From Roseateles depolymerans (GTDB taxonomy: Bacteria > Pseudomonadota > Gammaproteobacteria > Burkholderiales > Burkholderiaceae_C): a stretch of DNA of 64,000 nucleotides. The stretch is from positions 248,001 to 312,000 of the forward strand of contig QFOD01000004.1 of assembly GCA_003241055.1 (NCBI GenBank), written 5' to 3'. The notes beneath the pieces are model-generated. The model worked only from the letters and a program-made list of their open reading frames with translations, was not told the DNA's origin and searched no databases. Within the stretch, counting starts at the first letter, position 1, and every line of letters starts with the position of its first letter. This document shows positions 8,813-16,903 of the stretch, piece after piece. Both the position numbers and the translations under genes were made by a program.

Positions 8813-9696
8813 GCGCCGCGCTGAGCTACATGGAGTGCAGTGCGCGCGAACGCCTGCACGCGCTGCTGGACGCGGGCAGCCTGCATGAATGGCTGCCGCC
8901 CGCGGCCCGCGTGATGAGCCCGCATCTGCAGCAACTGGGCGTGCCCGGCAGCTTCGACGATGGCGTGGTCATCGGCCGCGCGATGCTGGGCGGCCAGCCG
9001 GTGTTCGTCGGCGCGCAGGAAGGCGCCTTCATGGGCGGTGGCGTCGGCGAGGTGCATGGCGCCAAGCTGGTGGGCCTGATGCGGCGTGCGCTGCGCGACC
9101 GGCCGGCCGCCGTGCTGCTGCTGGCCGACTCCGGCGGCGTGCGCCTGCACGAGGCCAATGCGGGGCTGATCGGCGTGTCCGAGCTGATGCGGGCGGTGTT
9201 CGACGTGCGCTCAGCCGGCATCCCGGTCATCGTGCTGATCGGCAGCGCCAACGGCTGCTTCGGCGGCATGGGCCTGGTGGCGCGCTGCGCGGACCGCGTC
9301 GTCATTAGCGACATGGGGCGGCTGGCGATGAGCGGCCCCGAGGTCATCGAGGCCTCGCATGGCGTCGAGGAATACGACTCGCGCGACCGGGCGTTGGTCT
9401 GGCGCACCACCGGCGGCAAGCATCGCTACCTGATCGGCGACGCCGACCTGCTGGTGGAAGACGAAGTGGGTGCCTTCCGTGCCGCCGCCATCGCGCTGCT
9501 GGACCAGCCACGCCCGCTGGACCTGGCCGCGCTGGAACGGGAGCACGCCGAGCTGCGCAGCCGCTGGGACGCGCTGCCCGCGGGCAGCGACGCACGTGAC
9601 TGGTGGGCCCGGCTGGGCCTGCCCGAGCCGGCCGCCGTGCCCGAGATGGCCGTGGCCGAGCTGCTGGCCCAGGCGCCGGCAAGGAGTGCCTCATGA
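8809..9696 (+). CDS. mdcD: Malonate decarboxylase beta subunit
   Basis: The 295-residue protein is the beta half of the malonyl-S-ACP decarboxylase and belongs to the carboxyltransferase/crotonase-like fold. Visible blocks are FDDGVVIGRAMLGGQPVFVGAQEGAFMGG, the oxyanion-type LLLADSGGVRLHEAN and GSANGCFGGMGLVARCADRVV. The start overlaps mdcC by 4 bases and the end overlaps mdcE by 4 bases. Decarboxylation here needs no biotin because no Na+-pump subunits are present. Confidence 0.95.
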   Translation: MSAALSYMECSARERLHALLDAGSLHEWLPPAARVMSPHLQQLGVPGSFDDGVVIGRAMLGGQPVFVGAQEGAFMGGGVGEVHGAKLVGLMRRALRDRPAAVLLLADSGGVRLHEANAGLIGVSELMRAVFDVRSAGIPVIVLIGSANGCFGGMGLVARCADRVVISDMGRLAMSGPEVIEASHGVEEYDSRDRALVWRTTGGKHRYLIGDADLLVEDEVGAFRAAAIALLDQPRPLDLAALEREHAELRSRWDALPAGSDARDWWARLGLPEPAAVPEMAVAELLAQAPARSAS

Positions 9697-10394
9697 ACTG
9701 GCAAGACCTGACCCAGCAACTCTTTGGCCCGGACCACGGGCTGCAGCCCGAGCGCGAGCTGATCCAGGGCCTGGTGAACTTCGACGGCCGGCCGCTGCTG
9801 GTGCTGGGCACCGTGGACCATGCGCCCATCGGTGTGGACCTGGCGCTGCGTCAGGCCCGCGCGGTGCTGGACCTGATCGCGCAGCGCCCCGGCTGCCCGC
9901 TGCTGCTGCTGGTCGACACCCAGGGCCAGCAGCTGCGCCGCCACGACGAGCTGCAGGGCATCAACCGCGCGATGGCCCACCTGGCCGCCTGCGTGGAGCT
10001 GGCGCGTCGCCAGGGCCATGCGGTGGTGGCGCTGGTGTACGACCAGGCGCTGTCCGGCGGCTTCCTGGCCACCGGCCTGATGGCCGATGCCTGCCATGCG
10101 CTGCCCGAGGCGCAGATCCGCGTGATGCGGCTGCCGGCCATGGCCCGCGTCACCAAGATCCCCGAGGAGCGGCTGACCGAGCTTTCGCGCAGCAACCCGG
10201 TGTTCGCGCCCGGCGTCGAGAACTATGTGGCCATGGGCGGCGTGCAGTCGCTGTGGAGCGGCGACCTGGCCGCCCAGTTGCGTGCCGCACTGCTGCCTGC
10301 CGACACCGCCGACCACCGCGCCGCGCTGGGTGCACAGCGCGGCGGGCGGCAGCTGGCGGCCGCGGTGATCGCCCAGGTGCTCACCGCGGCCTGA
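9693..10394 (+). CDS. mdcE: Malonate decarboxylase gamma subunit
   Basis: The 233-residue protein is the gamma half of the decarboxylase, partner of MdcD. It contains the oxyanion-forming segment YDQALSGGFLATGLMADACHALPEAQIRVM and the family region MARVTKIPEERLTELSRSNPVFAPGVENY. The ATG at 9693 overlaps the mdcD stop and is preceded by AAGGAG. It is followed after 5 bases by mdcG. Confidence 0.94.
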   Translation: MNWQDLTQQLFGPDHGLQPERELIQGLVNFDGRPLLVLGTVDHAPIGVDLALRQARAVLDLIAQRPGCPLLLLVDTQGQQLRRHDELQGINRAMAHLAACVELARRQGHAVVALVYDQALSGGFLATGLMADACHALPEAQIRVMRLPAMARVTKIPEERLTELSRSNPVFAPGVENYVAMGGVQSLWSGDLAAQLRAALLPADTADHRAALGAQRGGRQLAAAVIAQVLTAA

Positions 10395-10399
10395 AGCCC

Positions 10400-11098
10400 A
10401 TGAGCGCCGTGCACCGCCACCAGCTGGTCTACCTGCGCGAGACGGGCTGGCAGCGCCTGATTTCGGAAGCCTCTGGCGATGCGGCCCGGCAGGCCGTACT
10501 GCGTCGCGCTGCGGCCGCCGGCTGGCCGCTGGTGGTGGCCCGCCAGCCCTGCGCCCAGCCGGCCGCCAACGAGCCCGGCCTGCTGCATGTGGGCCTGGCG
10601 ATGCCGCCGGACGGCGGGCCGCGCCGCTGGGCTGCGGTGGTGGGCTGGAGCGAGCTGTTGTTCTTCGGTGAATTTCCGCTGGCGGATCAGGTCTTGCCGC
10701 TGCTGGCTGCCGGCCAGCGCCCCGCCTGGCGCCAGCTGCTGGCGGCGTTGCAGGCGCTGGGCGTGCCGGCGCGGGTCTATGGCAGCCACGGCTGGGAGCT
10801 GCTGACCGGCCTGCCGCATCGCCGGCCGGGGTCGGACCTGGATCTGTATCTGCCGGTGCAGGATGCGCTGCAGGCCGATGCATTGGTGGCCCTGCTGCAG
10901 CAGGCCGACGCTGGCCTGCCGCGGCTGGACGGCGAGCTCATCTGGCCCGACGGCGCCGCCGTGGCCTGGCGCGAATGGGCGGCCTGGCGCGAGGGCCAGG
11001 CGCGCGAGCTGCTCGTGAAGCGCCTGCACGAGGTGGCCCTGGTGCCCCGTTTTGCCGGCCTGGACAGTCGGCTGAGCTGTGAGCGTGCCCATGCCTGA
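10400..11098 (+). CDS. mdcG: Malonate decarboxylase holo-ACP synthase (phosphoribosyl-dephospho-CoA transferase)
   Basis: The 232-residue protein transfers the triphosphoribosyl-dephospho-CoA prosthetic group to the serine of MdcC. It shows the nucleotidyltransferase signature GSDLDLYL near residue 145, preceded by the family sequence VYGSHGWELLTGLPHRRPGSDLD. The start lies 5 bases after the mdcE stop. It overlaps the 5' end of mdcB, as in other mdc operons. Confidence 0.9.
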   Translation: MSAVHRHQLVYLRETGWQRLISEASGDAARQAVLRRAAAAGWPLVVARQPCAQPAANEPGLLHVGLAMPPDGGPRRWAAVVGWSELLFFGEFPLADQVLPLLAAGQRPAWRQLLAALQALGVPARVYGSHGWELLTGLPHRRPGSDLDLYLPVQDALQADALVALLQQADAGLPRLDGELIWPDGAAVAWREWAAWREGQARELLVKRLHEVALVPRFAGLDSRLSCERAHA

Positions 11099-11966
11099 GG
11101 CCGCGCGCGGGCTGCAGCCCGCCGTCTCGGCAGAAGGCTGCCGGGCGCTGGGCCAGGCGGCGGTGCGCGCGCTATTCGACGAACTGTCGCTGGCGCCCAA
11201 GCCGGGCCTGGTGTCCTTCGAGGACAACGGCAGCCATGCCGACATGAACGCGCAGACCTTCATGCGCAGCCTGCGCTCGCTGCGCCACTACTTCCCGCAG
11301 ATCGCCGCGCTGGGTGCCCAGCGCGCGCCGTTCGCGGCGCTGCAGGCGGCCGGCCTCGCGGCCGAGCAGCGCATGCTGGCGGCCACCGGGGGCATCAACA
11401 CGCATCGCGGCGCGGTGTTTGCGCTGGGCCTGCTGTGCGCGGCGGGTGGGGCGCTGCAGGCGCAGGGGCGGGCGCTGACGCCGCCCGCCCTGCGCGCGGC
11501 GCTGCAGGCCCGCTGGGGTCAGGCCTTGAGTCAGCGCGCCCGGCTGCTGCCGGCCTCGCATGGCGTGGCGGCCGTGCAGCGTCATGGCCTGCGCGGCGCC
11601 AACGAGGAAGCCGCAGCCGGCATGCCGGCGCTGTTCGACGCCGTCTGGCCGGCGCTGCGCGCGGCGCTGCTGGCGGGCTGGGGCTGGGAGCGGGCGCGTC
11701 TGCAGGCGCTGTTTGCCGCCATGGCCACGCTGGATGACACCAATCTCGTGCATCGTGGCGGCCTTGCCGGCTTGCGCGACGTGCAGGCCGCCGCCCGCAG
11801 CTTTCTGCAGGCGGGCGGCGCCGGCCGTGCCGATGCGGTGGCCCATGCCCGCGAACTGCACCGTGCGCTGGTGGCGCGGCACCTGTCGCCCGGCGGCTCG
11901 GCCGACCTGCTGGCCGCCGCCTGCTGGCTGCAGCGGGTCTGCGTGGCGCCCGTCCCTCCACCATGA
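11091..11966 (+). CDS. mdcB: Triphosphoribosyl-dephospho-CoA synthase
   Basis: The protein of about 291 residues makes the prosthetic group precursor from dephospho-CoA and ATP (CitG/MdcB family). Diagnostic segments are ELSLAPKPGLVSFEDNGSHADMNAQTFMRSL, GGINTHRGAVFALGLL and the late block MATLDDTNLVHRGG. The ATG at 11091 overlaps the mdcG stop by 8 bases; a GTG at 11079 is an equally possible start adding four residues. The end overlaps mdcH by 4 bases. Confidence 0.92.
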   Translation: MPEAARGLQPAVSAEGCRALGQAAVRALFDELSLAPKPGLVSFEDNGSHADMNAQTFMRSLRSLRHYFPQIAALGAQRAPFAALQAAGLAAEQRMLAATGGINTHRGAVFALGLLCAAGGALQAQGRALTPPALRAALQARWGQALSQRARLLPASHGVAAVQRHGLRGANEEAAAGMPALFDAVWPALRAALLAGWGWERARLQALFAAMATLDDTNLVHRGGLAGLRDVQAAARSFLQAGGAGRADAVAHARELHRALVARHLSPGGSADLLAAACWLQRVCVAPVPPP

Positions 11967-12880
11967 GCCTGGGGCTGCTGTTCCCTGGCCAGGGCACCCA
12001 GCATGCCGACATGCTGGGCTGGCTGGACGCAGACGCCGCGGCCCGCCCGGTGCTGGACGAACTGGCCCGGCGCCTGGGCGCGGACTGGCGCGAGCGCCTG
12101 TCGGATGCCCGCTGGGCCAGCAGCGCCGAGGTGGGCCAGTTGCTGGTGACGGCGATGTCGCTGGCGGCCTGGGCCGCGCTGGCGCCGCGCCTGCCGGCAC
12201 CGGCGGCCGTGCTGGGCTACAGCGTGGGTGAGCTGGCCGCCTTCACGGTGGCCGGCGTGCTGCCCGCCACGCAGACGCTGGCGCTGGCCGCGCGGCGCGC
12301 CGCGGCGATGGCGGCGGCCAGCACGCAGCCGCTGGGCCTGCTGGCCGTGCAGGGGCGGTCGCTGAACGAACTGATCGCGCTGGGTGCCGCGTTCGGCCTG
12401 GAGCCGGCCATCCTGCTGGAGGCCGACCAGCTGCTGCTGGGCGGCCCGCAGGCCGCACTGGGCCAGGCCCGGGCGCAGTGGGAGGCGCAGGGCCTGCGCT
12501 GCACCGCCATCGCGGCGCCGGTGGCCTCGCACACCCGCTGGATGGCGCCGGCCCAGCCCGCCTGGCAGGCGGCGCTGCAAGACCTGACCCTGCAGCGCCC
12601 GCGCGCCGCGCTGATCTGCGATGCCGAGGCCGGCCCCGTGTTCGGCGCGGACGCGGCACGCGCGGCGCTGGTCGATCAGCTGGCCCGGCCCATCGACTGG
12701 CCGCGCTGCATGGATGCGCTGGCCGAACGCGGTGTGCGCGTGGTGCTGGAGGTGGGGCCGGGGCAGACGCTGGCCCGGCTGTGGGCGCGCCGCCACCCGC
12801 AGATTCCGGTGCGTTCGGTGGACGAGTTCGGTTCGGCGGCCGGCGTGGCGGCCTGGGTGGCGGAGCGGCTGGCGCCTTAG
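11963..12880 (+). CDS. mdcH: Malonate decarboxylase epsilon subunit (malonyl-CoA:ACP transacylase)
   Basis: The 305-residue protein is a FabD-like acyltransferase that primes the carrier with malonyl from malonyl-CoA. Seen: LLFPGQGTQ at the N-terminus, the nucleophile elbow GYSVGE with Ser87, and the active-site His190 in APVASHTRWM. It closes the operon. Its stop overlaps that of the convergent kinase gene by 4 bases, and there is no room for an intergenic terminator. Confidence 0.93.
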   Translation: MSLGLLFPGQGTQHADMLGWLDADAAARPVLDELARRLGADWRERLSDARWASSAEVGQLLVTAMSLAAWAALAPRLPAPAAVLGYSVGELAAFTVAGVLPATQTLALAARRAAAMAAASTQPLGLLAVQGRSLNELIALGAAFGLEPAILLEADQLLLGGPQAALGQARAQWEAQGLRCTAIAAPVASHTRWMAPAQPAWQAALQDLTLQRPRAALICDAEAGPVFGADAARAALVDQLARPIDWPRCMDALAERGVRVVLEVGPGQTLARLWARRHPQIPVRSVDEFGSAAGVAAWVAERLAP

Positions 12881-14190
12881 TTCCGCGCCGTCAGTGCAGC
12901 CAGCGTCTGCGCCAGCTCACGTGCCGACGGGCGCTGCGCCGGCTGCTCGGCGCAGCAGGCATCGCGCAGCTGCGCCAGGGCGGTGCCGGTGCGGGCACAC
13001 GGCTCGCTGTGCGTGATCAGCTCGTCCAGCAGATGGCCCAGTGCCAGCACGTCCATGCGCTGCAGGGCCAGCGCCTGGTGGGCGGGCAGGGCCTGGAGCA
13101 GCGTGGCGGCGCCGAAGTCGCCCAGCAAGGCCTGACCCTGGCCGTCGTGCAGGATGTTGTGACCGTAGAGGTCGCCATGGGCCACGCCGCGTTCGTGCAG
13201 ATGGGCCAGGGCGGCGGCGATGCGGGCCGCCACCTGGCAGGCCGCGGCGGCGCCCAACTGCCAGCCGGCAGGGTAGACATCGCGGGAGCAGCTCTCGAAG
13301 CTGGGCGGGGTAGCCAGCGGGCGCAGCGTGTCGCCCACCAGCGGCATCAGCAGGCCGTCGGCACCCTGGGGATGGCCGTCCAGCCGGGCCTGCACCGCGA
13401 TCAGCTGCGGGTGCTGACCGGCCTGCATCCAGGCGGCCAGCTCGCTGCCGGGCAGGCCGTCGCTGGTGAGCTCGCCCTTGAAGAGCTTGAGCGCGGCGGC
13501 CTCGCCACCGGCGCCGCGCACCCGGTGGATCTGGCCCGAGGCCCCCTGGCCGAGCAGCTGCTCCAGCGTCAGCGCGCTCCAGGCGACATGGGGCAGCGGC
13601 GCGTGATCGCGCGCGGCGGCCTCGTGGGGCAGGCTGAAGGGGTTGCCGCCCACGGCCAGCCAGGCCAGCCGGGGCAGATCGAACAGGGCGTCGGGCAGGG
13701 ACTGAAACTGGTTGGCCGCCAGGCGGATCAGCGCCAGCTGCCGGCACTGCGCGAGGCTGGCGGGCAGCTCGCGCAGCCGGTTGCCGGCCAGGGCCAGCTT
13801 CTCCAGCCGGCTGCAGCGGCCCAGCTCGTCGGGCAGGGCCTCCAGCCGGTTGTCGGTCAGGATCAGCCAGCGCAGCCGGGGCGGCAGCGCCTGGGGCGGT
13901 AGCTCGGTGATCTGGTTGTCCTTGAAGCCCACCATCTCCAGCTGCTCGCAGCGGCCCAGCACCTCGGGCAGGCGGGTGAAGCGGTTGCCCGAGCAGAACA
14001 GGATGCGCAGCCGGTGCAGGCGGGGCAGGTCGTCGGGCAACGCGCTGAGCTGGTTGTTGCCGAGGTCCAGGATCTCCAGCGTGTCCGCCAGTTCGTAGAT
14101 CTCGGGTGGGAATTCGCTGAGTTGGGCCGACAACGTCAGCCGGCTCGCGCCGCGCAGGCTGCCCGCGCGCAGTTGTTCCAGGGTGTGCAA
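12877..14190 (-). CDS. Leucine-rich-repeat protein with C-terminal Ser/Thr kinase domain
   Basis: Residues 1-200 contain about seven leucine-rich repeats of roughly 23 residues (LEILDLGNNQLSALPDDL, LRWLILTDNRLEALPDEL, LEKLALAGNRLRELPASL). Residues from about 210 form a protein kinase domain: glycine-loop-like LGQGASGQIHRV, lysine in AALKLFKGE, catalytic HGDLYGHN around residue 338 and DFGAA around 358. The catalytic HRD is replaced by HGD, still with the Asp and Asn. Such LRR-kinase fusions are annotated in Burkholderiales, but I know of no assigned role. The start is a TTG at 14190; no in-frame ATG fits the conserved N-terminus. It converges on mdcH with a 4-base overlap. Confidence 0.85.
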   Translation of the reverse strand: MHTLEQLRAGSLRGASRLTLSAQLSEFPPEIYELADTLEILDLGNNQLSALPDDLPRLHRLRILFCSGNRFTRLPEVLGRCEQLEMVGFKDNQITELPPQALPPRLRWLILTDNRLEALPDELGRCSRLEKLALAGNRLRELPASLAQCRQLALIRLAANQFQSLPDALFDLPRLAWLAVGGNPFSLPHEAAARDHAPLPHVAWSALTLEQLLGQGASGQIHRVRGAGGEAAALKLFKGELTSDGLPGSELAAWMQAGQHPQLIAVQARLDGHPQGADGLLMPLVGDTLRPLATPPSFESCSRDVYPAGWQLGAAAACQVAARIAAALAHLHERGVAHGDLYGHNILHDGQGQALLGDFGAATLLQALPAHQALALQRMDVLALGHLLDELITHSEPCARTGTALAQLRDACCAEQPAQRPSARELAQTLAALTARN

Positions 14191-14283
14191 GTGAGGGTCT
14201 CGGGTGGAGCGCGGCGCGCCGGGCCGGCGTGGCCCCTGGAAATTCTAGGGGGCAGGGCTTGCCCGCTCTTGTGGTCCCAATAA

Positions 14284-14301
14284 TAGTTGCGTACGCTACT
14301 A
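14284..14301. promoter_or_regulatory. Palindrome abutting the TrmB-type regulator start
   Basis: Bases TAGTTGCGT-ACGCTACTA form an 18-bp dyad with eight of nine pairs complementary. It ends three bases before the ATG at 14305, occupying the place of a ribosome binding site. Flanking bases are AT-rich, unlike the surroundings. It is probably an autoregulatory operator; the message may be leaderless or very short-leadered. Confidence 0.5.
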
Positions 14302-14304
14302 ATA

Positions 14305-15147
14305 ATGGAATCCATCGATCAGGGCGACCGCCTGCTGCTGCCCTTCGGCTTCACGGAGCTGGAATCCCGCGTGTATTGCGCCTTGCTGCGCCAGTCACCG
14401 GCAACGGGCTACCGGCTGGCGCGAGCCGTGGGCAAGGCGGCGGCCAACACCTATCAGGCGCTGGCGGCGCTGGCGCAGAAAGGCGCGGTCGTCGGCGATG
14501 AATCGGAGCCGCGCAACTTCCGGCCCGTGCCGCCGGCGGAGCTGATCTCGCGGCTGCGCCAGGACTTCGACCAGCAGGCCCGCACGGCCGAGCAGGGCCT
14601 GGCGGCGCTCTACGCGCCGGTGCCGGAGGACAGGCTGTATCAGTTCAAGAACCTGGCGCAGGTGCTCGAACGTGCCCGGGCGCTGATTGCCGGTGCCGGC
14701 GAGACGCTGCTGTTCGACCTCTTCCCCGGCCCCCTGGCGCAGCTGCGCCCGGCGCTGGACGAGGCTCATGCGCGTGGCGTGCAGGTAGGTGGCACGGTCT
14801 ACGAGCCGCTGGCGGACGCTCCCTTCGCCCATGTGATGTCGCCCGGCACGAGCTTTGTGGCCGAGCGCTGGCCGGGGCAGCAGATCACGCTGATCGCCGA
14901 TGGCCGCGAGCTGCTGCTGGCGCTGGTGGCGCCGGATGGTCAGGGTCTGCGCCACGGCTTCTGGAGCGACTCCGCCTATCTGGCCTGTTTGCATCATTCG
15001 GGGCTGTCGGCCGAGATGCGCCTGGCGGCCGCGCTGGCGCAGGGCGGCGATCCGCTGCGGCGATTCGGCCTGCTCAGCGCTGCACCGCCGGGTCTGCGGG
15101 CTCTGGTGGGAGATGACGCAGCGCCTGGCCAAGGGGAGCGGGCATGA
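14305..15147 (+). CDS. TrmB-type winged-helix transcriptional regulator
   Basis: The 280-residue protein starts with a winged helix of TrmB type (LPFGFTELESRVYCALLRQSPATGYRLARAVGKAAANTYQALAALAQKGAV). A larger C-terminal domain similar to the sugar-sensing part of TrmB-like proteins follows (TLLFDLFPGPLAQLRPALDEAHARGVQVGGTVY). The ligand is unknown. The ATG at 14305 is chosen over a TTG at 14287, which lies inside the palindrome. No ribosome binding site is visible. The stop overlaps the start of the retropepsin-like gene (ATGA), so the two are coupled. Confidence 0.82.
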   Translation: MESIDQGDRLLLPFGFTELESRVYCALLRQSPATGYRLARAVGKAAANTYQALAALAQKGAVVGDESEPRNFRPVPPAELISRLRQDFDQQARTAEQGLAALYAPVPEDRLYQFKNLAQVLERARALIAGAGETLLFDLFPGPLAQLRPALDEAHARGVQVGGTVYEPLADAPFAHVMSPGTSFVAERWPGQQITLIADGRELLLALVAPDGQGLRHGFWSDSAYLACLHHSGLSAEMRLAAALAQGGDPLRRFGLLSAAPPGLRALVGDDAAPGQGERA

Positions 15148-16376
15148 AGCGCCTGACAACGGCCTGGCTGCTGGCTCTGAGCCTGGCGTCGGCGTGGGCT
15201 GACGGTGCGGGCCTGCAGCAGGCCCTGGTGGCCAATGACGTGCTGCGGCTGGAGCAGCTGGCGCGCCGGCCGGGCGAGCAGGGCGCGCTGGCCCGTGCGG
15301 TCGCGCTGTCGCTGCGGCATCGGGACGCCGAGGCCCGGCCCGCGCTGGAGCGCATGGCGGCAGCCCGGCTGCCGGCGGCCGAGCGTGCCGCGGCGCTGCA
15401 GGAGCTGTCTGCGCTGCTGACCCGCCAGGGCCACTACGGCGCGGCTGCGCGGGCGCTGGACGATGCCGACCGCCTGCATCCGCTGGATGCCGAGGCGCAG
15501 CAGGCGCGGGCCTTCGTGGCCGCGCTGGCCGAGCTGCCGCCGATGACGGTGGAGCCCGGGCCACGGGCGCGCCTGGCCATCACCCGCGATGCGGCCGGGC
15601 TGGCGCGGGTGGATGCGAGCGCCGAGGGGCAGGCCCAGCAGTTCGTCGTCGACACCGGCGCGGCCTTCTCAACGGTCACCGAATCCACCGCCCGACGGCT
15701 GGGCCTGCGCCTGCTCGATACCGAGGCGAGCGTGGGCACGGTGTCGCGTGATGCGCTCCGCACACGCTTTGCGGTGGGGCGCGAGCTGGCCTTGGGGTCG
15801 GCCGTGCTGCACGACGTGGTCTTCATCGTGCTGCCCGACGAGGCGCTGAGCTTTGCGGGCGGCGCGTACCGGATCGAGGCCATCCTCGGCCTGCCGGTGT
15901 TCCTGAAGCTGGGGCGCCTGGGTGTGGAGCAGGGGGATGGCCAGGAGACGCTGAGCCTCGGGTCCGCCGCGCCCGAGACGCGGGAGCCGGCCAATCTGAT
16001 GCTGAGCGGGGTTCAACCCTTGCTGCTGGCGCGCAGCGAAACCGCCGGCCGCACGCTGCGGCTGTTCGTCGACACCGGGGCCAAGGCCACCCATCTGTTC
16101 GCCAATGCGGCGCAGGCCTCGCCGCAGCTGCTGCGCCAGGCGCGCCGCCAGGCCCACACGCTGGGCGGCGCCGGCGGCAGCAGCACGGACGATGCCGCCC
16201 GCAATCTCCCGGCGCTGACGCTGCGGGTGGGCACCCGGCGCACGACGCTGGCCGACGTGGCGCTGCTGTCCCGCGTGGCGCCCGACCGCGACGGCGCCGT
16301 CGGCCAGGACCTGCTGCGCCAGGGCCGGGGCTATGTGATGGATTTCGAGCGCATGTGCCTGAGCCTGCTGCCGTGA
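15144..16376 (+). CDS. Exported retropepsin-like aspartic protease with two DTG motifs
   Basis: The 410-residue protein has a signal peptide (MKRLTTAWLLALSLASAWA), an alpha-helical N-terminal region to about residue 130 that looks TPR-like, then two retropepsin-like units. Unit one has VVDTGAAFSTVT with Asp170 and ILGLPVF near 248. Unit two has FVDTGAKATHLF with Asp310 and AVGQDLLRQGRGYVMDF near 390. Bacterial proteins of this class usually have one DTG and act as dimers; two in one chain resembles the bilobal pepsin plan. It is coupled to the TrmB-type regulator. The substrate is unknown and proteolytic activity is inferred. Confidence 0.8.
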   Translation: MKRLTTAWLLALSLASAWADGAGLQQALVANDVLRLEQLARRPGEQGALARAVALSLRHRDAEARPALERMAAARLPAAERAAALQELSALLTRQGHYGAAARALDDADRLHPLDAEAQQARAFVAALAELPPMTVEPGPRARLAITRDAAGLARVDASAEGQAQQFVVDTGAAFSTVTESTARRLGLRLLDTEASVGTVSRDALRTRFAVGRELALGSAVLHDVVFIVLPDEALSFAGGAYRIEAILGLPVFLKLGRLGVEQGDGQETLSLGSAAPETREPANLMLSGVQPLLLARSETAGRTLRLFVDTGAKATHLFANAAQASPQLLRQARRQAHTLGGAGGSSTDDAARNLPALTLRVGTRRTTLADVALLSRVAPDRDGAVGQDLLRQGRGYVMDFERMCLSLLP

Positions 16377-16406
16377 CCCGTGTTCTTCAACCCACCCTGC
16401 CTGACC

Positions 16407-16892
16407 ATGAACGAACCACAAGCGGCCAATGCCAGCGCCGCCCACGCCCTTGTCGCCGCTCGGGTGCGCGCAATCCCTCTGGCGGTCGACCTCGGGCGCT
16501 ACGAGCTTGCCCAGGCCGTATTTGCCGCACGGCTGCGCATCGACTACCGCTCGCTCTTGGGTGGCGAGGCCCAGGAGCTGGATGCCGCCACGCTGCTCGC
16601 AGCCTGGCAGGCGCTGGTGCCGGGCTTTGATGCGACGCTGCACGAGATCGGCAGCGTGGCGGTGCGCCTCGACGGCGCCCAGGCGCAGGCCAGCGCCGAT
16701 GTGGTGGCCAGCCACTGGCTGGACGACGGCCTCTGGCGCCTGACGGGGCGCTATGACTGGACGCTGCAGCGGCAGGAGGGCGAGTGGCGGGTCACCGGCA
16801 TGAGCCTGGCGTTGCGCGAGGAGCAGGGCGATCGCGGCCTGTGTGCCCAGGCGCAGGCGCGCGTGGCTGCACGAGCCGGGGCTCGGGCGTGA
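16407..16892 (+). CDS. SnoaL/NTF2-like protein (nuclear transport factor 2 family)
   Basis: The protein of about 161 residues has the cone-fold pattern of SnoaL-like proteins: a helical N-terminus (YELAQAVFAARLRIDYRSLLGG), the central GFDATLHEIGSVAVRL and strands ending in GRYDWTLQRQEGEWRVTGM. These domains serve as small-molecule binding or isomerase scaffolds, or in ester-bond-shifting enzymes. The ATG at 16407 is chosen; a GTG at 16380 would add nine unconserved residues. The alpha/beta hydrolase downstream begins 11 bases after its stop, or overlaps it if a GTG start is used, so the two probably act together. Confidence 0.75.
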   Translation: MNEPQAANASAAHALVAARVRAIPLAVDLGRYELAQAVFAARLRIDYRSLLGGEAQELDAATLLAAWQALVPGFDATLHEIGSVAVRLDGAQAQASADVVASHWLDDGLWRLTGRYDWTLQRQEGEWRVTGMSLALREEQGDRGLCAQAQARVAARAGARA

Positions 16893-16903
16893 GCGGCGGC
16901 CGC

